Source of the DNA: Heterostelium multicystogenum
Taxonomy: Eukaryota > Evosea > Eumycetozoa > Acytosteliales > Acytosteliaceae
Assembly (NCBI GenBank): GCA_003667245.1
Contig: RCNN01000116.1
Location: forward strand, 1 to 64,000
Direction: 5' to 3'
Length of the DNA: 64,000 nucleotides
Under the pieces are notes generated by a model. The model did not search any database, was not told the origin of the DNA, and saw nothing but the letters and a program-made list of their open reading frames with translations. The first letter of the stretch is position 1, and each line of letters begins with the position of its first letter. The position numbers and the translations under genes are program-made. Shown piece by piece: positions 24,388 through 36,818 of this stretch.

Positions 24388-26579
24388 GTATGCTTTAATT
24401 TAACAACTGACGACTAAAATCAAATCACTCTATTCTACTGCTATAATATAATATAATATAATATCTATCACTATTCCTACAACTATCTTTCTCTATCTAT
24501 TTAATTATTTAAAGCAATAGTAATCCTGACTGATTAAATATTATTATTATATAACTGTGCAATTTGTTAGTTGGCTATAATGTTTGGCTGTCTAGATGTT
24601 TGAGCTACTCTACCTTCGGTTCAACTTGATGATAGAGTTTCTATTTGATTAAACCTAACCTATAGTACAATTATGATACTTTCTTTATTTATTTTCAATT
24701 TGGAATATAATCTGTTTATTATAAGTGATGTCAATATTAATTATTTGATACTTTGTTGAAAGTTAAATTCAATGAATAATTATGTGAACGAAATAGTAAC
24801 TATATTTTTATTATACGACAAAAGGTTTTAAATATTCAAATATTTGATGACCATATATATATTTAATATTAATTATCCGATTGGATATTTATTTATACTC
24901 TACTTGCTCTAATGATATTTATTATAATTTTGATTAACAAAAAATAAAACTATATTTACTAAAATGTATTTGAGCTATTTGTGATGCTGGCTATTATAAT
25001 AATTATTGTTTATTGTTGTGTTTATTGCTATTGTTGTAGTTATTTAGAAAGAAGTTTGCTATTTTTGCTGCATCAATGATTCATACCTCTTTCTTCCTTT
25101 TCTTTCCCTCCAAATAATCACAATTGAATTGGATTGATTGGTTGGATATTACTCAACCAAACCGAACCAAAATCAAATAATCCAAACCAAATAAATGAGT
25201 ATTTAAAATAAATGAAGCAACAACAATGATGATGATAATAATAATAACAACAACAACAGAATATCACAAAATTAAATATTACAATTACTTTATAAGTATA
25301 ATTTCAAAACAATGATAAATATCAACAATCATCTATGGCTGAAACAGTGTGACCGTCACCAGTAGCTCGCTCACTATTTGTCTGAGATGAGGATGGTGTT
25401 CAATGATGTTATTATTGTACATTGTGCAATAGGTCAACCATTGTATAGCAATAATAAAAACCATCATATATTACTTTTATGGCAAACATACACACTAAAA
25501 TTAGTTGACAACAAAGAAGGAGATGTAAGGGAATTTGCAATATATGTTGTTGAGATGTGTGATATTTACTGTATACTTTTAGTGTGTTTGTGAGATGAAT
25601 GTGGTTGTTGAATTGGTGGTGAGAGGTAGGTAAGCAAAGTGATGATAAATAAAGTTTGTTAGAACTAGAAATAAATGAAAATCGATCAGATATACTATTA
25701 ATAATAACAATAATAATAATAATATTATAATTATTATTATTAAATATCTTTTAACTTTAAAGTCATATTATGTTTTGTTGATGGAGTTATTAAAACTAAA
25801 TCATCAATTACCACTCCTCAGTGATTGTAGGAGATTCAGATTCAAAATATCCATTATTGTTTAAAAAAAAAAAAAGCAATGATTCGATCAATCTGTAGTG
25901 TATATAATGATCAGAGCAAATATCAAAACAAACAAGGAAATATCAAGGTCAACTTTTACTTTACCTAATTGAGATTTCAAAAGTTGATCTATCTAAATTG
26001 ATATTTGATGTTTTCTTTCTACTATTCTATTCAATTCTTACTGAATATCTTCAACTTGGCGGCCAACTACTTCTACTTCTTATTTACTTTTAACTAAAAT
26101 TACAAAGTCTTATAATAATATCTGACTTACTGACTGAATGACTGAATAAATGACTGCTAACTAACTATTAATTTGATCAATAAGTGGATGATCAAGGAGT
26201 GGTATTCTTAATATACACAGAATAGATAAATAAGTTTTAATTTTACAATGTGAAAGGATGAGGAAGAAGGCTAACCAACTAACCAACCAAGTTACTTTTT
26301 ATTTTGCGAAAGAAAAACAAAAAATAGCTCACTGATTATTATTATTCAAAAAATAGTAAAAATAAACGCAATGAGATCTTTTTTTCATCATGATTTGGAT
26401 AATTTCTTTTCTTTGAATAAGAGTCTGCAAAAAATGATAAAACAAAAAAACAAGTGACTATTCAATGATTAGATTTTGCAAATTTGCGAAAAGACCTCCT
26501 CGTGGTAATGTAATCACACAACACACTACCACAGTCGTGATTTTACTCGATTGAATATGTGTGGCGTGATTTCGTTCAA
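24388..26579. other. 2.2 kb gene-poor region
   Basis: AT-rich, no convincing complete gene. The plus-strand open frame at 25378-25593 has no coding character. A short minus-strand stretch at 25808-25860 reads NNGYFESESPTITEEW and then TAA, which looks like a protein C-terminus, but no exon leading to it could be joined. Several TTGGTTGG/CCAACCAA and TGACTGAATGACTGA short repeats are present. It may contain the distal PAK promoter. Confidence 0.45.
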
Positions 26580-27802
26580 TTAATTAAATGGAATGTATTG
26601 TTTGTAGAACTGGGTTGATGTGTACATAAAGAGGAATACCGATGCGATCCAGAATATCAGATTGACCATGTAGTTGGAGGCGGTGAATGGCATGTCACGC
26701 ACTTGGCCTGGGAGTAGCCCTTTTCCTTGAAGTGTGTGAGGAGTTCGTCTTTCTCTTGGTAACGTTTGTACAGCCACTCTCCGATTTCTCTTCGGACTGT
26801 GGCAGTGTCTTCATATCGAAGCGACGGAGGTGTACATGAACTTCGGTTGGACGGCTTCCATAGAACAGGGCAAGGAATCCGGCTGGTCGCTTCTTGTAGG
26901 CAGCTGTCATGTCGTAGACAGCGTCGGTGCAGTCACGTAATGCGATGACCGACGACACAAATCCCTTGAGTCTTGGCAATAGAATGTTGTTTAAAAGTGG
27001 GACTTTTCCACCTCTCTCCTTTGCGAATCTCTGTGAATCTGCAAGATTCTTGGCACTCAATCTTGAGCCCTCTGGATGAGTGACAAACCAGAATGGTTCG
27101 CCGTCTTCGCGCAAGTGGCTGTATGCCTTGTTGATTTTATGCTGATCATCTTGCCACTTTCTCGAGAGGAAGATGAATCCCATTGCCCAAATTCCAACGC
27201 CGACGAATGGAATATATTTGATGACGTCCTTCATTGCGATCTTAATGTTTCCAAATTCTTCCAACTCTCTCGCCAAGACTGAAAGCAAGCAGCCAATCGC
27301 AGTAGTAAGTGTGATTCAAAGTGACCAATGCACTTCTGTCTGTTTTCTGTGCAGCTCTAATATCATCACCTGTAAACACAATTTTATTTTTTCCTAAAGT
27401 TTCAAAGGCCAATGTAATGAGAGGCCATCCTATAAATATTAAATAAACCGATCCAATTGTACAAGCAAATCAATTTATCGATTGATGACGTATGGATGAA
27501 TGAAACCTATATTAATATGATGGAAATGAAAAGTCCTCCATTGGATATAATTACAAACCTATGAATGATATACAATTTGTAAGCTTTCTAAATTGATTTC
27601 TCGAAATGAGAAGCAGTGGTATAGAAAGAGTCATGACCACATCGCTGAGTGCAATGGCAGAGAATATAAATAATACATAAAAGACATAGAAAAATGGGAT
27701 ACCAGAGTACAAAGAGACACCACTGCTAATCCCAGAAGTAACATTGAAGAAAATGAAGAAGTCGAAGAAAACAATGATAATCCTAATGCCATTGTCCAAC
27801 AA
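26580..27802 (-). CDS. 1-acyl-sn-glycerol-3-phosphate acyltransferase-like (AGPAT/LPLAT)
   Basis: Membrane acyltransferase that acylates lysophospholipids, probably in the endoplasmic reticulum. The catalytic block I is NHTYYCD (NHx4D) near 27330, followed by MKDVIKYIPFVGVGIWAMGF, block III THPEGSRLS near 27065, RLKGFVSSVIALRD and VYDMTAAY. N-terminal exon 27551-27802 encodes hydrophobic segments; an intron of about 140 nt follows, then WPLITLAFETLG, which is usual just before block I. The C-terminus ends in a further membrane helix and IPFN, with TAA at 26580-26582. Breaks lie near 27290 and 26705. No ATG opens the N-terminal exon: the acceptor TATTTATATAG just before 27810 means an upstream exon must supply the start, possibly the small gene at 27839-28262. 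Confidence 0.82.
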
Positions 27803-27838
27803 CCTTATCTATATAAATATTTTAAGATGAATGAATAG

Positions 27839-28262
27839 CTAACTTTGAAAGCGTAGAATTCCTTTCCTTTCGTCCTCAACTACTTTCAATAATGAATGAT
27901 GATCAGCAGTTAAGTATGAAAATATCTGTCTACCTATAAAATATGAATAAGTACTAAATAAAATATAATTGTATTATATTGAATTTAGTAATGAGACAGT
28001 AGATAGATAGCTGCTGGCAACTTTAATAATAATTATAATCAGCAAGCATAATAATTATAATTAGCTAACTGTTTGAAACTCGTACAATAAGAGGATATTT
28101 CTTGATGGTTTTTCCTCCATCCAATGAGATCTGTTCTTTGTAAAATGTGTTGAGGTGGGTGAAGATGATGTGATTCAGTGCTTGGAAAAAATTTGAAAAA
28201 TAGTTGATTATTTTTATGTTCATCTCTAGATCTATTCCTTCCCACAAAATAACAACATTCAT
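27839..28262 (-). CDS. unrecognised two-exon protein of about 95 aa, or 5' exons of the acyltransferase
   Basis: Exon 28070-28262 starts MNVVILWEGIDLEMNIKI and joins through a phase-1 GT-AG intron to 27839-27933, reading SRQIFSYLTADHHSLLKVVE and DERKGILRFQS, then TAG at 27839-27841. The reading is clean and coding-like. A GT sits three bases before the stop (GTTAGC), so the transcript could instead splice on to the acceptor before the AGPAT-like N-terminal exon at about 27810, but that join is out of frame by one base as sequenced. I do not recognise the sequence, which has no signal peptide. Confidence 0.5.
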
Positions 28263-28933
28263 TCCACCAAATACATTATTCAGTGTGTGTTGTTGCTATT
28301 ACTATTTATATCATATTAAACATTTATATTATTATAATTTAATTATCTTAATAATCTGTATTTGATTATTTTATTGTTATTTTTAAAAAATGTAACTTTA
28401 TTGAGTTTCAATGCTACATAGACACACGTTATAATTATAAATCTAAAAATAATTGTTACTGTATAAGCTATACCTATATATTCATTCATATAGGATAAGA
28501 TAGATATAAATGTTTAAAACATCAAATTAAATTAATATTGATAATCTGTAAACAAAATAATATAATGAATATTAATAAAAATAAAATTAAAAATAAAGTT
28601 TAAGATTTTTTCGACTTTTTAAAAGTTTGGATTGCAGTAACAATCCCCACTCGATTGCTTATTGTCAAGTTGTTGTTGGGTTTTTCTCTTTTTTTTCAAA
28701 GTTGGTTGTATTAAAAAACGACAGTTTAATATTAGATGTAGGTCGATCCATATGATATTGCCATAGGTCACTGGCTTTGAGGAGCAACTCTCAAGTTCAT
28801 GACGAGCGGAGTATACTTTGAGGAGGGAGAGAAAAGGAAGAAGTGGAGGAGAGAAGTGAGCTAAAGAAAGGAAATAGGTCCCATATTAACATTTGTGTTT
28901 CCATTAATTGTAATAATAATAATAATAATATAG
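28263..28933. promoter_or_regulatory. divergent intergenic region
   Basis: Upstream of both the minus-strand small gene and the plus-strand XPG-like gene. AT-rich to about 28600, then a less biased stretch (28620-28860) with T-runs and GGAG-rich DNA that may be 5' leader of the rightward gene; (AAT)n lies just before the ATG. No motif assigned. Confidence 0.45.
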
Positions 28934-30510
28934 ATGGGTATTAAGCATCTCTTTAGTTTTGTCGATTTTCTCGAATTCAAACAACAAGATGGTACCTGGG
29001 CTCGTCTTTCAAAGGATGTCAAGGATTTGGTAGTGGAGAAAGGTTCCTTGGTCATTTGTAATGGTGATTCATTGTTGAACTACTTTCATCGACGAGAAGG
29101 AGGGTAGAGGTACCAACAGTGCCTTTGATCGTGTCATCAAGGCTTTCGACGACCGTGTCGATGCCCTCGCTCCATACTTCTCGGAAATCAAATTCATTAT
29201 CAGTGGACAACCAATTCCAATGAAAATGATTGGACATTTGAATGCTAAAGAAGAGGAGACTACAACAACAGCAGCAGCACCAGTTGAGGAGAAGAAGGAC
29301 GAATCAAATGCTACTGTTGCCACCACTTCCACCCCTGCAACCTCAACACAAAATGTCTATCAATCTTCATCTGAGAAGGCAAAGTTCATGCTTGGAAAGG
29401 TTGATTTGATCAATAACTATCGTTTCCGTTGCATTGAACCATTCTTAATTAAGAGAGCAGCTGAAAGAAGCGATGTTAAGGTACACTTTGAGCAATCATT
29501 GGTTGAAGCTGATGAGGAAATTGTATACCAATCTCAACAACTCAAGGGAACCAAATATGTATTTGGAGATGTCGACTTCCTTTTCTTCTACGACACTGCC
29601 AACAAAACTGAGCAACAGGATGAAACATACATTCTCTACCATATCAAGAAATACAATCGTTACAAATGGGTCAAGCGTTCAGATCTTTTGAAATTGTTCA
29701 TGGACAACCAAGAGCAATCAAAGGCACCATTGGTTGCCTCTCAGATGATGAGCGAGTATTCACCAGAGTACCACCAACCAAAGCAATCAGACAAAGAAAC
29801 CAGATGCCAAACCTGCGCAAGTGATGCTGCTGGTTTCACTGAGTTCAAGCGTGGAAATATGGAGTTCCGTGCTAAGGATCACAGTTTTCTTGATCTGCCC
29901 AAACAAATACGTCGAATTGGCAAAGACCCAAGTCGAAGATTTGAAGGGTGCACAAAAGACCGCATACCACGTCTTCTCTTTGTCAAACTACCACGAGCGT
30001 CGTGCTATGTTCAATGCTGAGCAACTCGAATCCGTTGCAAAGTTTGCTCTTCCAGACACCAAGTTCTCACCAACCCCCAAAAACGAATTCGTCACTCAAC
30101 AATTGATTGACGAGATCGTTGCTGAAAAAATCACCTTGAGACAAGCTGCCTTGAAGTGTACCATCATGGAAGAGAGATTCCAAGATTTCGCAGAGATCGG
30201 AGCTGTCATCATTGATCCACGTTTCGAGAAGCGTAGAAAGGCTCTCAAGAAAGATTTCGATTTTATCACATGCTACCGTTACCATCTCTACAACATTTGG
30301 ACTCATTTGAACCAAAGCGGTAACACCAAGATCAACATTGTTCGTGAAGATCTGCTCAACTTTATTTTCAGTGACTCCAGAAACACCCTACCATCAACTG
30401 CCACTGTCCAAACCAACGCCAAGAAAACAGACGACAAAAAAGCAAAGGCACAATCTGCTCAATCTAAATTCAAATTCTTGTCGATGGATGATGAGGAAGA
30501 TGATGAGTAA
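28934..30510 (+). CDS. XPG/asteroid-like PIN-domain protein
   Basis: About 525 residues, apparently one exon. The start MGIKHLFSFVDFLE with VICNGDSLLNYF and IKFIISGQPIPMKM matches the layout of an XPG N-terminal domain, and SLVEADEEIVYQSQQLKGTK followed by FGDVDFLFFY matches the XPG I region (E-x-D and D-x-D acidic clusters). The later part is helical and ends in an acidic tail DDEEDDE. Closest in style to asteroid/FAM120-type relatives of FEN1. The acids that bind catalytic metal in this superfamily appear to be kept, so nuclease activity is possible but not shown. Frame breaks near 29085 and 29900. A low-complexity A/T/E insert sits at 29250-29350. Assignment rests on weak motif similarity. 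Confidence 0.6.
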
Positions 30511-30828
30511 ACAATAGTTCCTTAAATTAATTTCCAGATTTCCAGGTTACCAACTTGGTTTTTTTTTTTTTAGAATATTACAATTCCATTGTAGTACCCT
30601 CTGATTGGATGAAATAAAAAAGTAATAATTTATTTAAATACAATTTACAAAGGAAAATTTTGGTTGGTTAAATATGTACAGGTGTGTAATGATGTGGAGG
30701 CGTAATATTCAATAAAATATTGAGAAATCATCATAAATCTGGTTGTTCCAATGGGTTGGTAGTTTGCTTATATATACTACTATTTGTAAAGTTTGTGTGA
30801 AATGTTCGTTTGTTGAGCTTGTGGGTTG
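30511..30828. other. convergent 3' intergenic region
   Basis: 3' ends of the XPG-like and RING genes. T-run at 30560-30571; otherwise nothing seen. Confidence 0.55.
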
Positions 30829-32211
30829 TTATTTTTGGTTATCATTATAGCAGGGTAAGCCATCGATTGGGCAGTTGGTCGATGACATAGTAAGCCAATT
30901 GGTTATACAAGGGGTATGGAATAAGTGTTTACATTTCGGTAGTAGTGTTATTGTTTCATTGTCTTCGAAATCAATGAGACAAACCATGCAAGAAGGACAG
31001 CGTTGCTTATGTATATTATTGAATTTCTCAGTGGGAAGTGCGCTTACTATGTGAATTGGGACTGTTCTTGGCTTTACTGTAGAGTCGAGTAGGAGGAGTA
31101 TTTCGTAGTCTTCCGAGGTGATCTCTCTATTTTGGATATCATTTATTTGTGATGGTGTAAGGGGGGAGTAGTAGTTGGCGGAGGTTGTGGACTGTATGGG
31201 TACATTTCTAAATGTTGAGAATCTTCCGAACTCCGATGTATTCATACGATGGCGACCAAAATCGAATTGTACTTCTGTCCGAGAATTCTTCGTCAGAGTC
31301 TTCTTCAAAGTTTTCTTCTTCCTCTTCCAAAGTTTGGTATCGTTCTTCCTCCTCCTCCTCGGAATCACTAAAGTTGAGAATGTGATCGTTTTGCTCTTCT
31401 TCTTCCTCCTCTTCGTTGTATTCAAGGAATTCCTCTTCAACTTCAATATCTTGATTTTCTGGTAAAGTGTGGTCTTCCTCCTCTTCCTCCTCAATATCAA
31501 TGGAATAGTTTGGAATTACAATTCCAAGATCTTCCTCTTCCTCCTCTAATTCCTGATTTTGTTCTTGATAATTTTCTATGTAGTCCTCTTCAAATTCCTC
31601 TAGCTCCCGGTGTGAAGAATGAGTATCCGTATTTGTTGTAGTTGTAGTGGTTGCTGATGATTTATACAATAGCTTGGAGTTTCTCCTGAGTTTTCTTCTA
31701 TTATTATTATATTTCTTATAGAAGGGTGTTGCTGATAAATTTACACTTGATTTGGAATTATTATGATTCAAGTTGGTGAAATTATTATTGCTATGATTAT
31801 TATTTACAATGGAATATGTGTTTGTAGTGGTAGTTGTATTTGCACTATTATTATTAATATAATTATTGTTATTATCATTTATATTATTAGTTTGAGGTTT
31901 TCGTCTTCTTAATAGTCTTGCTCTAACTTTTGCTTTGTTCACTTTCTTAGTGCTGGAAAAATAATTTTTATTATTCTTCTTGACCTGGTGTTGTTGAAGA
32001 TGGTTATTGCAGTGGTTACCATTATTACTATTATTATTGTTATTGTTATTATTATTTATATAACCATGGTTGTTGTGTTGGTGGTAGTTGTGGTAGTGGT
32101 GATTGTATCCATAAGTATGTTGTATATTGGTGCCTCCAATACTGCTATGATATTGGTGACGATATAAGTTATTAAGGTGATTGGCACCTCTTGCAGCCAC
32201 ACATTTCCTTA
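30829..32211 (-). CDS. RING-H2 finger protein with Asn-rich N-terminus
   Basis: Probable E3 ubiquitin ligase. C-terminal RING at 30840-31010: CMVCLIDFEDNETITLLPKC, then KHLFHTPCITNW and CPIDG. The spacing fits C-x2-C, C-x-H-x2-H-x2-C, C-x2-D: the eighth zinc ligand is Asp instead of Cys, as in Rbx1. The middle is a long Glu-rich acidic region (31300-31620), and the N-terminal half is Asn- and His-rich with an N-run near 32030. Break near 31270. A T-rich tract ending CACAG at 32212-32213 looks like an intron acceptor, so the first exon with the ATG lies further upstream and was not found; a basic YSRFPRRACKR-type reading near 32710-32760 is one candidate. Confidence 0.7.
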
Positions 32212-33135
32212 CTGTGAATTTAGAATTTAGTAAATAAATATAATAAATATATAATAAAAATATATGGTTGGTAAAACAACCCAACAGCAACTTTAAAATT
32301 CAAATCTAATAATATTTTATAGATTGAGAGAGTTATTGGCAGTTGGTGTTTGACACAGCTTTATATAAATATTAAAATAAGGTATTGAATGGAATATCTA
32401 TCTTTGCAAGTTTAGTTAAGTTAAATTTGTACACACAAAATTTAAATTTAAATATAATTGGATAAAAATATATATACAATGTGAATTTACAACTGGCCTT
32501 GATTAAAGTGTGATCAGTTGGTTTTTGAGATAGAAATGAGGAGAAAGTGGTGATTGTATTTGGTTTAATTGAGTTCTAAAGTAAAATATACATGCGGTGC
32601 AGAAAAGTTAAAGATGTTCCCAAAGTTTAAATCATAATTCAAAGGAAGGTGAAATGATGATCAATAACTCGAACAAAACAAATATCCAATCAGCAACCTG
32701 ATATTTACACGCTTGCAGGCACGCCTTGGAAATCTGGAGTAATTGTCGTTGTAATGAAATAAATAATTAATCAATAAATAGAAATAGTTAATAATTAACA
32801 GGAAGAATGTAATCCATCCTAAAGATCAATTTAAGTCAAAGAGATGTCCTAATAGTCCAATACAAGATTCAGCAGTCCAATCATTGATTAAAGTATTTGT
32901 TCAAATAGATGTAGTGAAGTAGCAGCAGCTAGTTACTTACATACAAGCAATTGAACAACTAAGCTACTATTTAACTAACAACTATACTTGTACTATTTGA
33001 AGGATTTGGGAGATAATGAATTGATGTATATAAAAGAAATAGGTTTGTTAACTGTATGTTTATATGTATTTATAAATACAATTTCAATTGACAAATAGTT
33101 TTATATGTTATTATTTAAATAATATAAACAATTTG

Positions 33136-33165
33136 TTTAGTTTAGTTAAGTTTAGTTTAGTTTAG
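33136..33165. repeat. (TTTAG)6 repeat
   Basis: Six five-base units, one with a base change (TTAAG). Intergenic and too short to be telomeric. Confidence 0.85.
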
Positions 33166-33333
33166 TTTTATAGATAAACTTAAACAACAAACAAATAATA
33201 ATAATAACTATCTTATAAACTATTCGACAATTAGTGTTTTAAAATAACAAACCTATTATAATATCATTAATAAACAATTATTATTAATGTATTTATTTAA
33301 TTTTTTATTTAATTATTATTTAAAGTAATATTA

Positions 33334-33334
<1 letters not shown>

Positions 33335-33379
<45 letters not shown>
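33335..33379. repeat. (TAA)15 microsatellite
   Basis: Forty-five perfect bases of TAA repeat in intergenic DNA. Confidence 0.95.
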
Positions 33380-33382
<3 letters not shown>

Positions 33383-34319
33383 TATAAATAACAATAGTGA
33401 TATACAAGTTTTATAAAAACAAAGAAATCTTTTAATTTATGAAAATGAAAGAAAATTTTGAACAATACTAAACTATTGGAATACCCTTACAATCCCAAGC
33501 AACCAGCAAACAAAAGAAATTAGTCAATATGAATACTCTCTATTGTGTGATCAAAACAACATTAACAAATAATTGTGTTGTTGTAGGGGTAGTCCACTTA
33601 CACAAAATCCAAAAACAAAAAAAACAACATTAATTTATGAAAATCAATATTATTAATAGTTTAATTTGCCAATGGAAAGTGTGGACACTAAATTTATATT
33701 TGTATTTTATTGTTGTAAATTTATTGTTGTTATTGTTTTTAATAATATAGTTGATATTGTCGACTACACTTCTTGTTTAAGTTGTCTATATGTTATTTTA
33801 TTGTTATGCTAATGTTATAATATGTAGATCTATAGATAGATATACACAGCTCTGTGTTAGGATATAGGATAGGCGTACCTTGTTGACCAATACAAAGACT
33901 TAATCAGATTCAAAACTATAGATAGATCTTCAGTAAGCCCAAAATATGATGTTGAAAGTAATTAGATGGGTCCAATATATTGGATTGAACTACTAACTGA
34001 ATTCCATCAAATATATAATATAAATAACAAATTCATAGAATTTACACTTTATGTCGAATTCATAGCAAAATGAGATTAAACCATCTTCATAGGACTAATA
34101 ATTAGTTCTTCAAATCACTGTTCGGTTGATAGTTTGCATTTGTAGTCATTTTAATAATTTATTTAATTTTTGATTTTCTTTTTTTTCAGTTTTTTTTTTA
34201 CATATTACACAATCGTTTTGTATGAAAAAAGACGAAAGTGTAGTTTTTTTTTCACAAATCTCTGATTAAAGGTCTCCTATATTTATATATATATTTGTTG
34301 TATATATAAGTATAAAATA

Positions 34320-36668
34320 ATGGCATCTTTATTGTTTAGCAGATCATTGGTTTCTAGAACATCGACAGCCTCCAATAATGTTGGTGGTATCACCAACTTC
34401 TTGGCTGTCGGTTCCAACAGCAAGTTGCCAACAAACTACTTGTTCTCCAATGGATTCAAATCGGGTTTGGTCACCTCCATCCGTCCATACTCTACCAATG
34501 ACATCCAGAAAATGAGAAACATTGGTATCTCTGCACACATCGACTCTGGTAAGACTACCCTCACTGAGCGTATTCTCTACTACACCGGTCGTATCAAGGA
34601 GATGCACGACGTTCGTGGTAAGGACGGTGTCGGTGCAAAGATGGACTCTATGGATTTGGAGCGTGAGAAGGGTATCACCATTCAGTCCGCTGCCACCTAC
34701 GCCAAGTGGGGTGACCAACACATCAAACATTATCGATACACCAGGTCACGTCGATTTCACCATCGAAGTCGAGCGTGCCTTCGTGTCCTTGACGGTGCCG
34801 TCTTGGTCATGTGCGGTGTCTCCGGTGTCCAATCTCAAACCATCACAGTCGATCGTCAAATGCATCGTTACAATGTCCCACGTGTTACCTTTATCAATAA
34901 ATTGGATCGTGTCGGTGCCAACCCATGGAATGTCATTGATCAATTGCGTAAAAAGTTGAACTTGAATGCTTCAGCTGTTCAAATCCCAATTGGTGGAGAA
35001 ATCAACTTGGAGGGTGTTTGCGATCTCTTGAACGAGAAGGCATACATCTTTGGTGAAAAAGGTTCAAAAGTACAAGAAATGGAAGTTTCCAGCAACATTG
35101 GTAGAATTATTGCGTGAAAAGAAGATTGAGTTGATTGAGCGTGTGGCCAACGTTGACGACCAACTTGGTGAATGGATCATCGAAAATGACTTCCCAAACA
35201 ATATGCCAGATGAAAAGACTCTTGGAGATGCTATTCGTCGTTGCACAATCAATCGTACATTCGTTCCAGTTTTCATGGGATCTGCTTTCAAGAACATTGG
35301 TGTACAGAAGCTTCTTGATGGTGTCATTAGATTCCTTCCAAATCCATCCGAAAAGAAATGTGTTGCACTCGATTTATCAAACAATGAAGCTGAGGTTGAA
35401 TTATCAGCAGATCCAAAGAAACCATTCGTAGGGTAAATAGCATATTCCAGGGGCATTAGCCATCCGTGCGGAAATAATATTAATCCATTATTTATTTTTA
35501 TAGTTTGGCATTCAAATTGGAAGAAGGTAGATTTGGTCAATTGACATATATGAGAGTGTACCAAGGTACTTTGAAGAGAGGTGATATGATTAAGAATGTT
35601 AATTTAAATAAGGTTATCAAGGTACCAAGATTGGTCAGAATGCATGCCAACGAAATGGAGGAAGTTCAAGAAGTCGGTGCTGGAGAAATCTGCGCCATGT
35701 TTGGTGTCGACTGCTACTCTGGAAACACTTTCACTCATCAACAACTCAACTATACAATGACATCTATGCATGTCCCAGAGCCAGTCATGTCGCTCTCAAT
35801 TGCACCAAAGGGTAAGGATGGTCAAGTCAACTTTACAAAGGCTTTGAACAAGTTCCAAAAGGAAGATCCAACCTTCCGTGTCCAAACCGACCAAGAATCA
35901 GGTCAAATCGTTATCTCTGGTATGGGTGAGTTGCATCTTGATATCTATATCGAGCGTATGCGTCGTGAGTACAACGTCGAAACTGTTGTAGGTAAGCCAT
36001 TGGTCGCCTACAGAGAGACCATTCAGAGCCGTGGAGACTACGAATACACACACAAGAAGCAATCTGGTGGTCAAGGTCAATATGCCAAGATGATTGGTTA
36101 CATCGAGCCAACCGGTCCAGATGGTCCCGATTTAGAGTTTGTCAACGACGTCATTGGTACTGCTATTACACCAAACTTCATTGAAGCCATCAAGAAAGGT
36201 TTCAATGAGGCTGTTCACAACGGTCCATTGATTGGACATCCAATCAGCGGTGTCCGTTTCGTCGTAACTGACGGTGCCACTCACAGTGTCGATTCCAGTG
36301 AGTTGGCTTTCAGAATTTGTGCTGTAAATTCATTCAAGGAAGGTTTCAAGGTTGCCGACCCAATGATTCTCGAACCAATCATGAAGGTCGAAATTTTGAC
36401 ACCCATCGAATTCCAAGGTACTGTCATTGGTGGTATCAATCGTCGTAAGGGTGCCATCTTCAACACTGGTGCTCAAGGTGAGAACATCACCATCGAATGC
36501 GAAGTCCCATTGAACAATATGTTTGGTTACTCAACCGAATTGAGATCATCCACCCAAGGTAAGGGTGAGTTCACCATGGAATACTCCAAGCACAGTCCAG
36601 TTACAAGAGAGCAATTCGATCAATTGATTGAAGAGTACCAAAAGAAGAAGGCTGAAGAAAAGAAATAA
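34320..36668 (+). CDS. gfm1: mitochondrial elongation factor G (EF-G1)
   Basis: GTPase that moves tRNA and mRNA on the mitochondrial ribosome. The first 60 residues are Ser/Arg-rich without acids, a mitochondrial presequence ending near RPYST. The G domain shows G1 [21 protein letters not shown]2 [14 protein letters not shown]3 [17 protein letters not shown] (in a second frame) and G4 [11 protein letters not shown]. Domains III-V follow, with [20 protein letters not shown]. One phase-2 GT-AG intron, 35433-35503. About 760 residues, the normal length. Frame breaks near 34727, 34790 and 35060 are each repaired by one base. Single-copy organellar type, distinct from cytosolic EF-2, which lacks this presequence. 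Confidence 0.95.
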
Positions 36669-36818
36669 ACCAAATTTAATTGTTTACTTATTTTTATTTA
36701 AAATAAATAGATAGTTTGTTTATTATTAATATTATTAAAATGTTGGTAGGTTATCTGGAAATACTATATGTATTTTGAGGATAAAGATATCTTTTTACAA
36801 TGATTGGAGGTTGGGGAT

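Larger units (their letters stand above)
32212..34319. other. 2.1 kb gene-free region
   Basis: AT-rich DNA between the RING gene (minus) and mitochondrial EF-G (plus). It should hold the missing 5' exon(s) of the RING gene and both promoters. It contains a TTTAG repeat at 33136-33165 and (TAA)15 at 33335-33379. T-runs at 34180-34255 precede the EF-G start. No complete ORF. Confidence 0.5.

Noticed and set aside
25378..25593. Plus-strand ORF of 71 codons
   Set aside because: Open by chance in AT-rich DNA; no splice partner and no family resemblance.
28240..28247. TCCCACAA, similar to the upstream element of Dictyostelium small RNA genes
   Set aside because: Lies inside the coding exon of the small minus-strand gene and no small-RNA sequence follows.
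33136..33165. TTTAG repeat as telomere
   Set aside because: Only six imperfect units, between ordinary genes.
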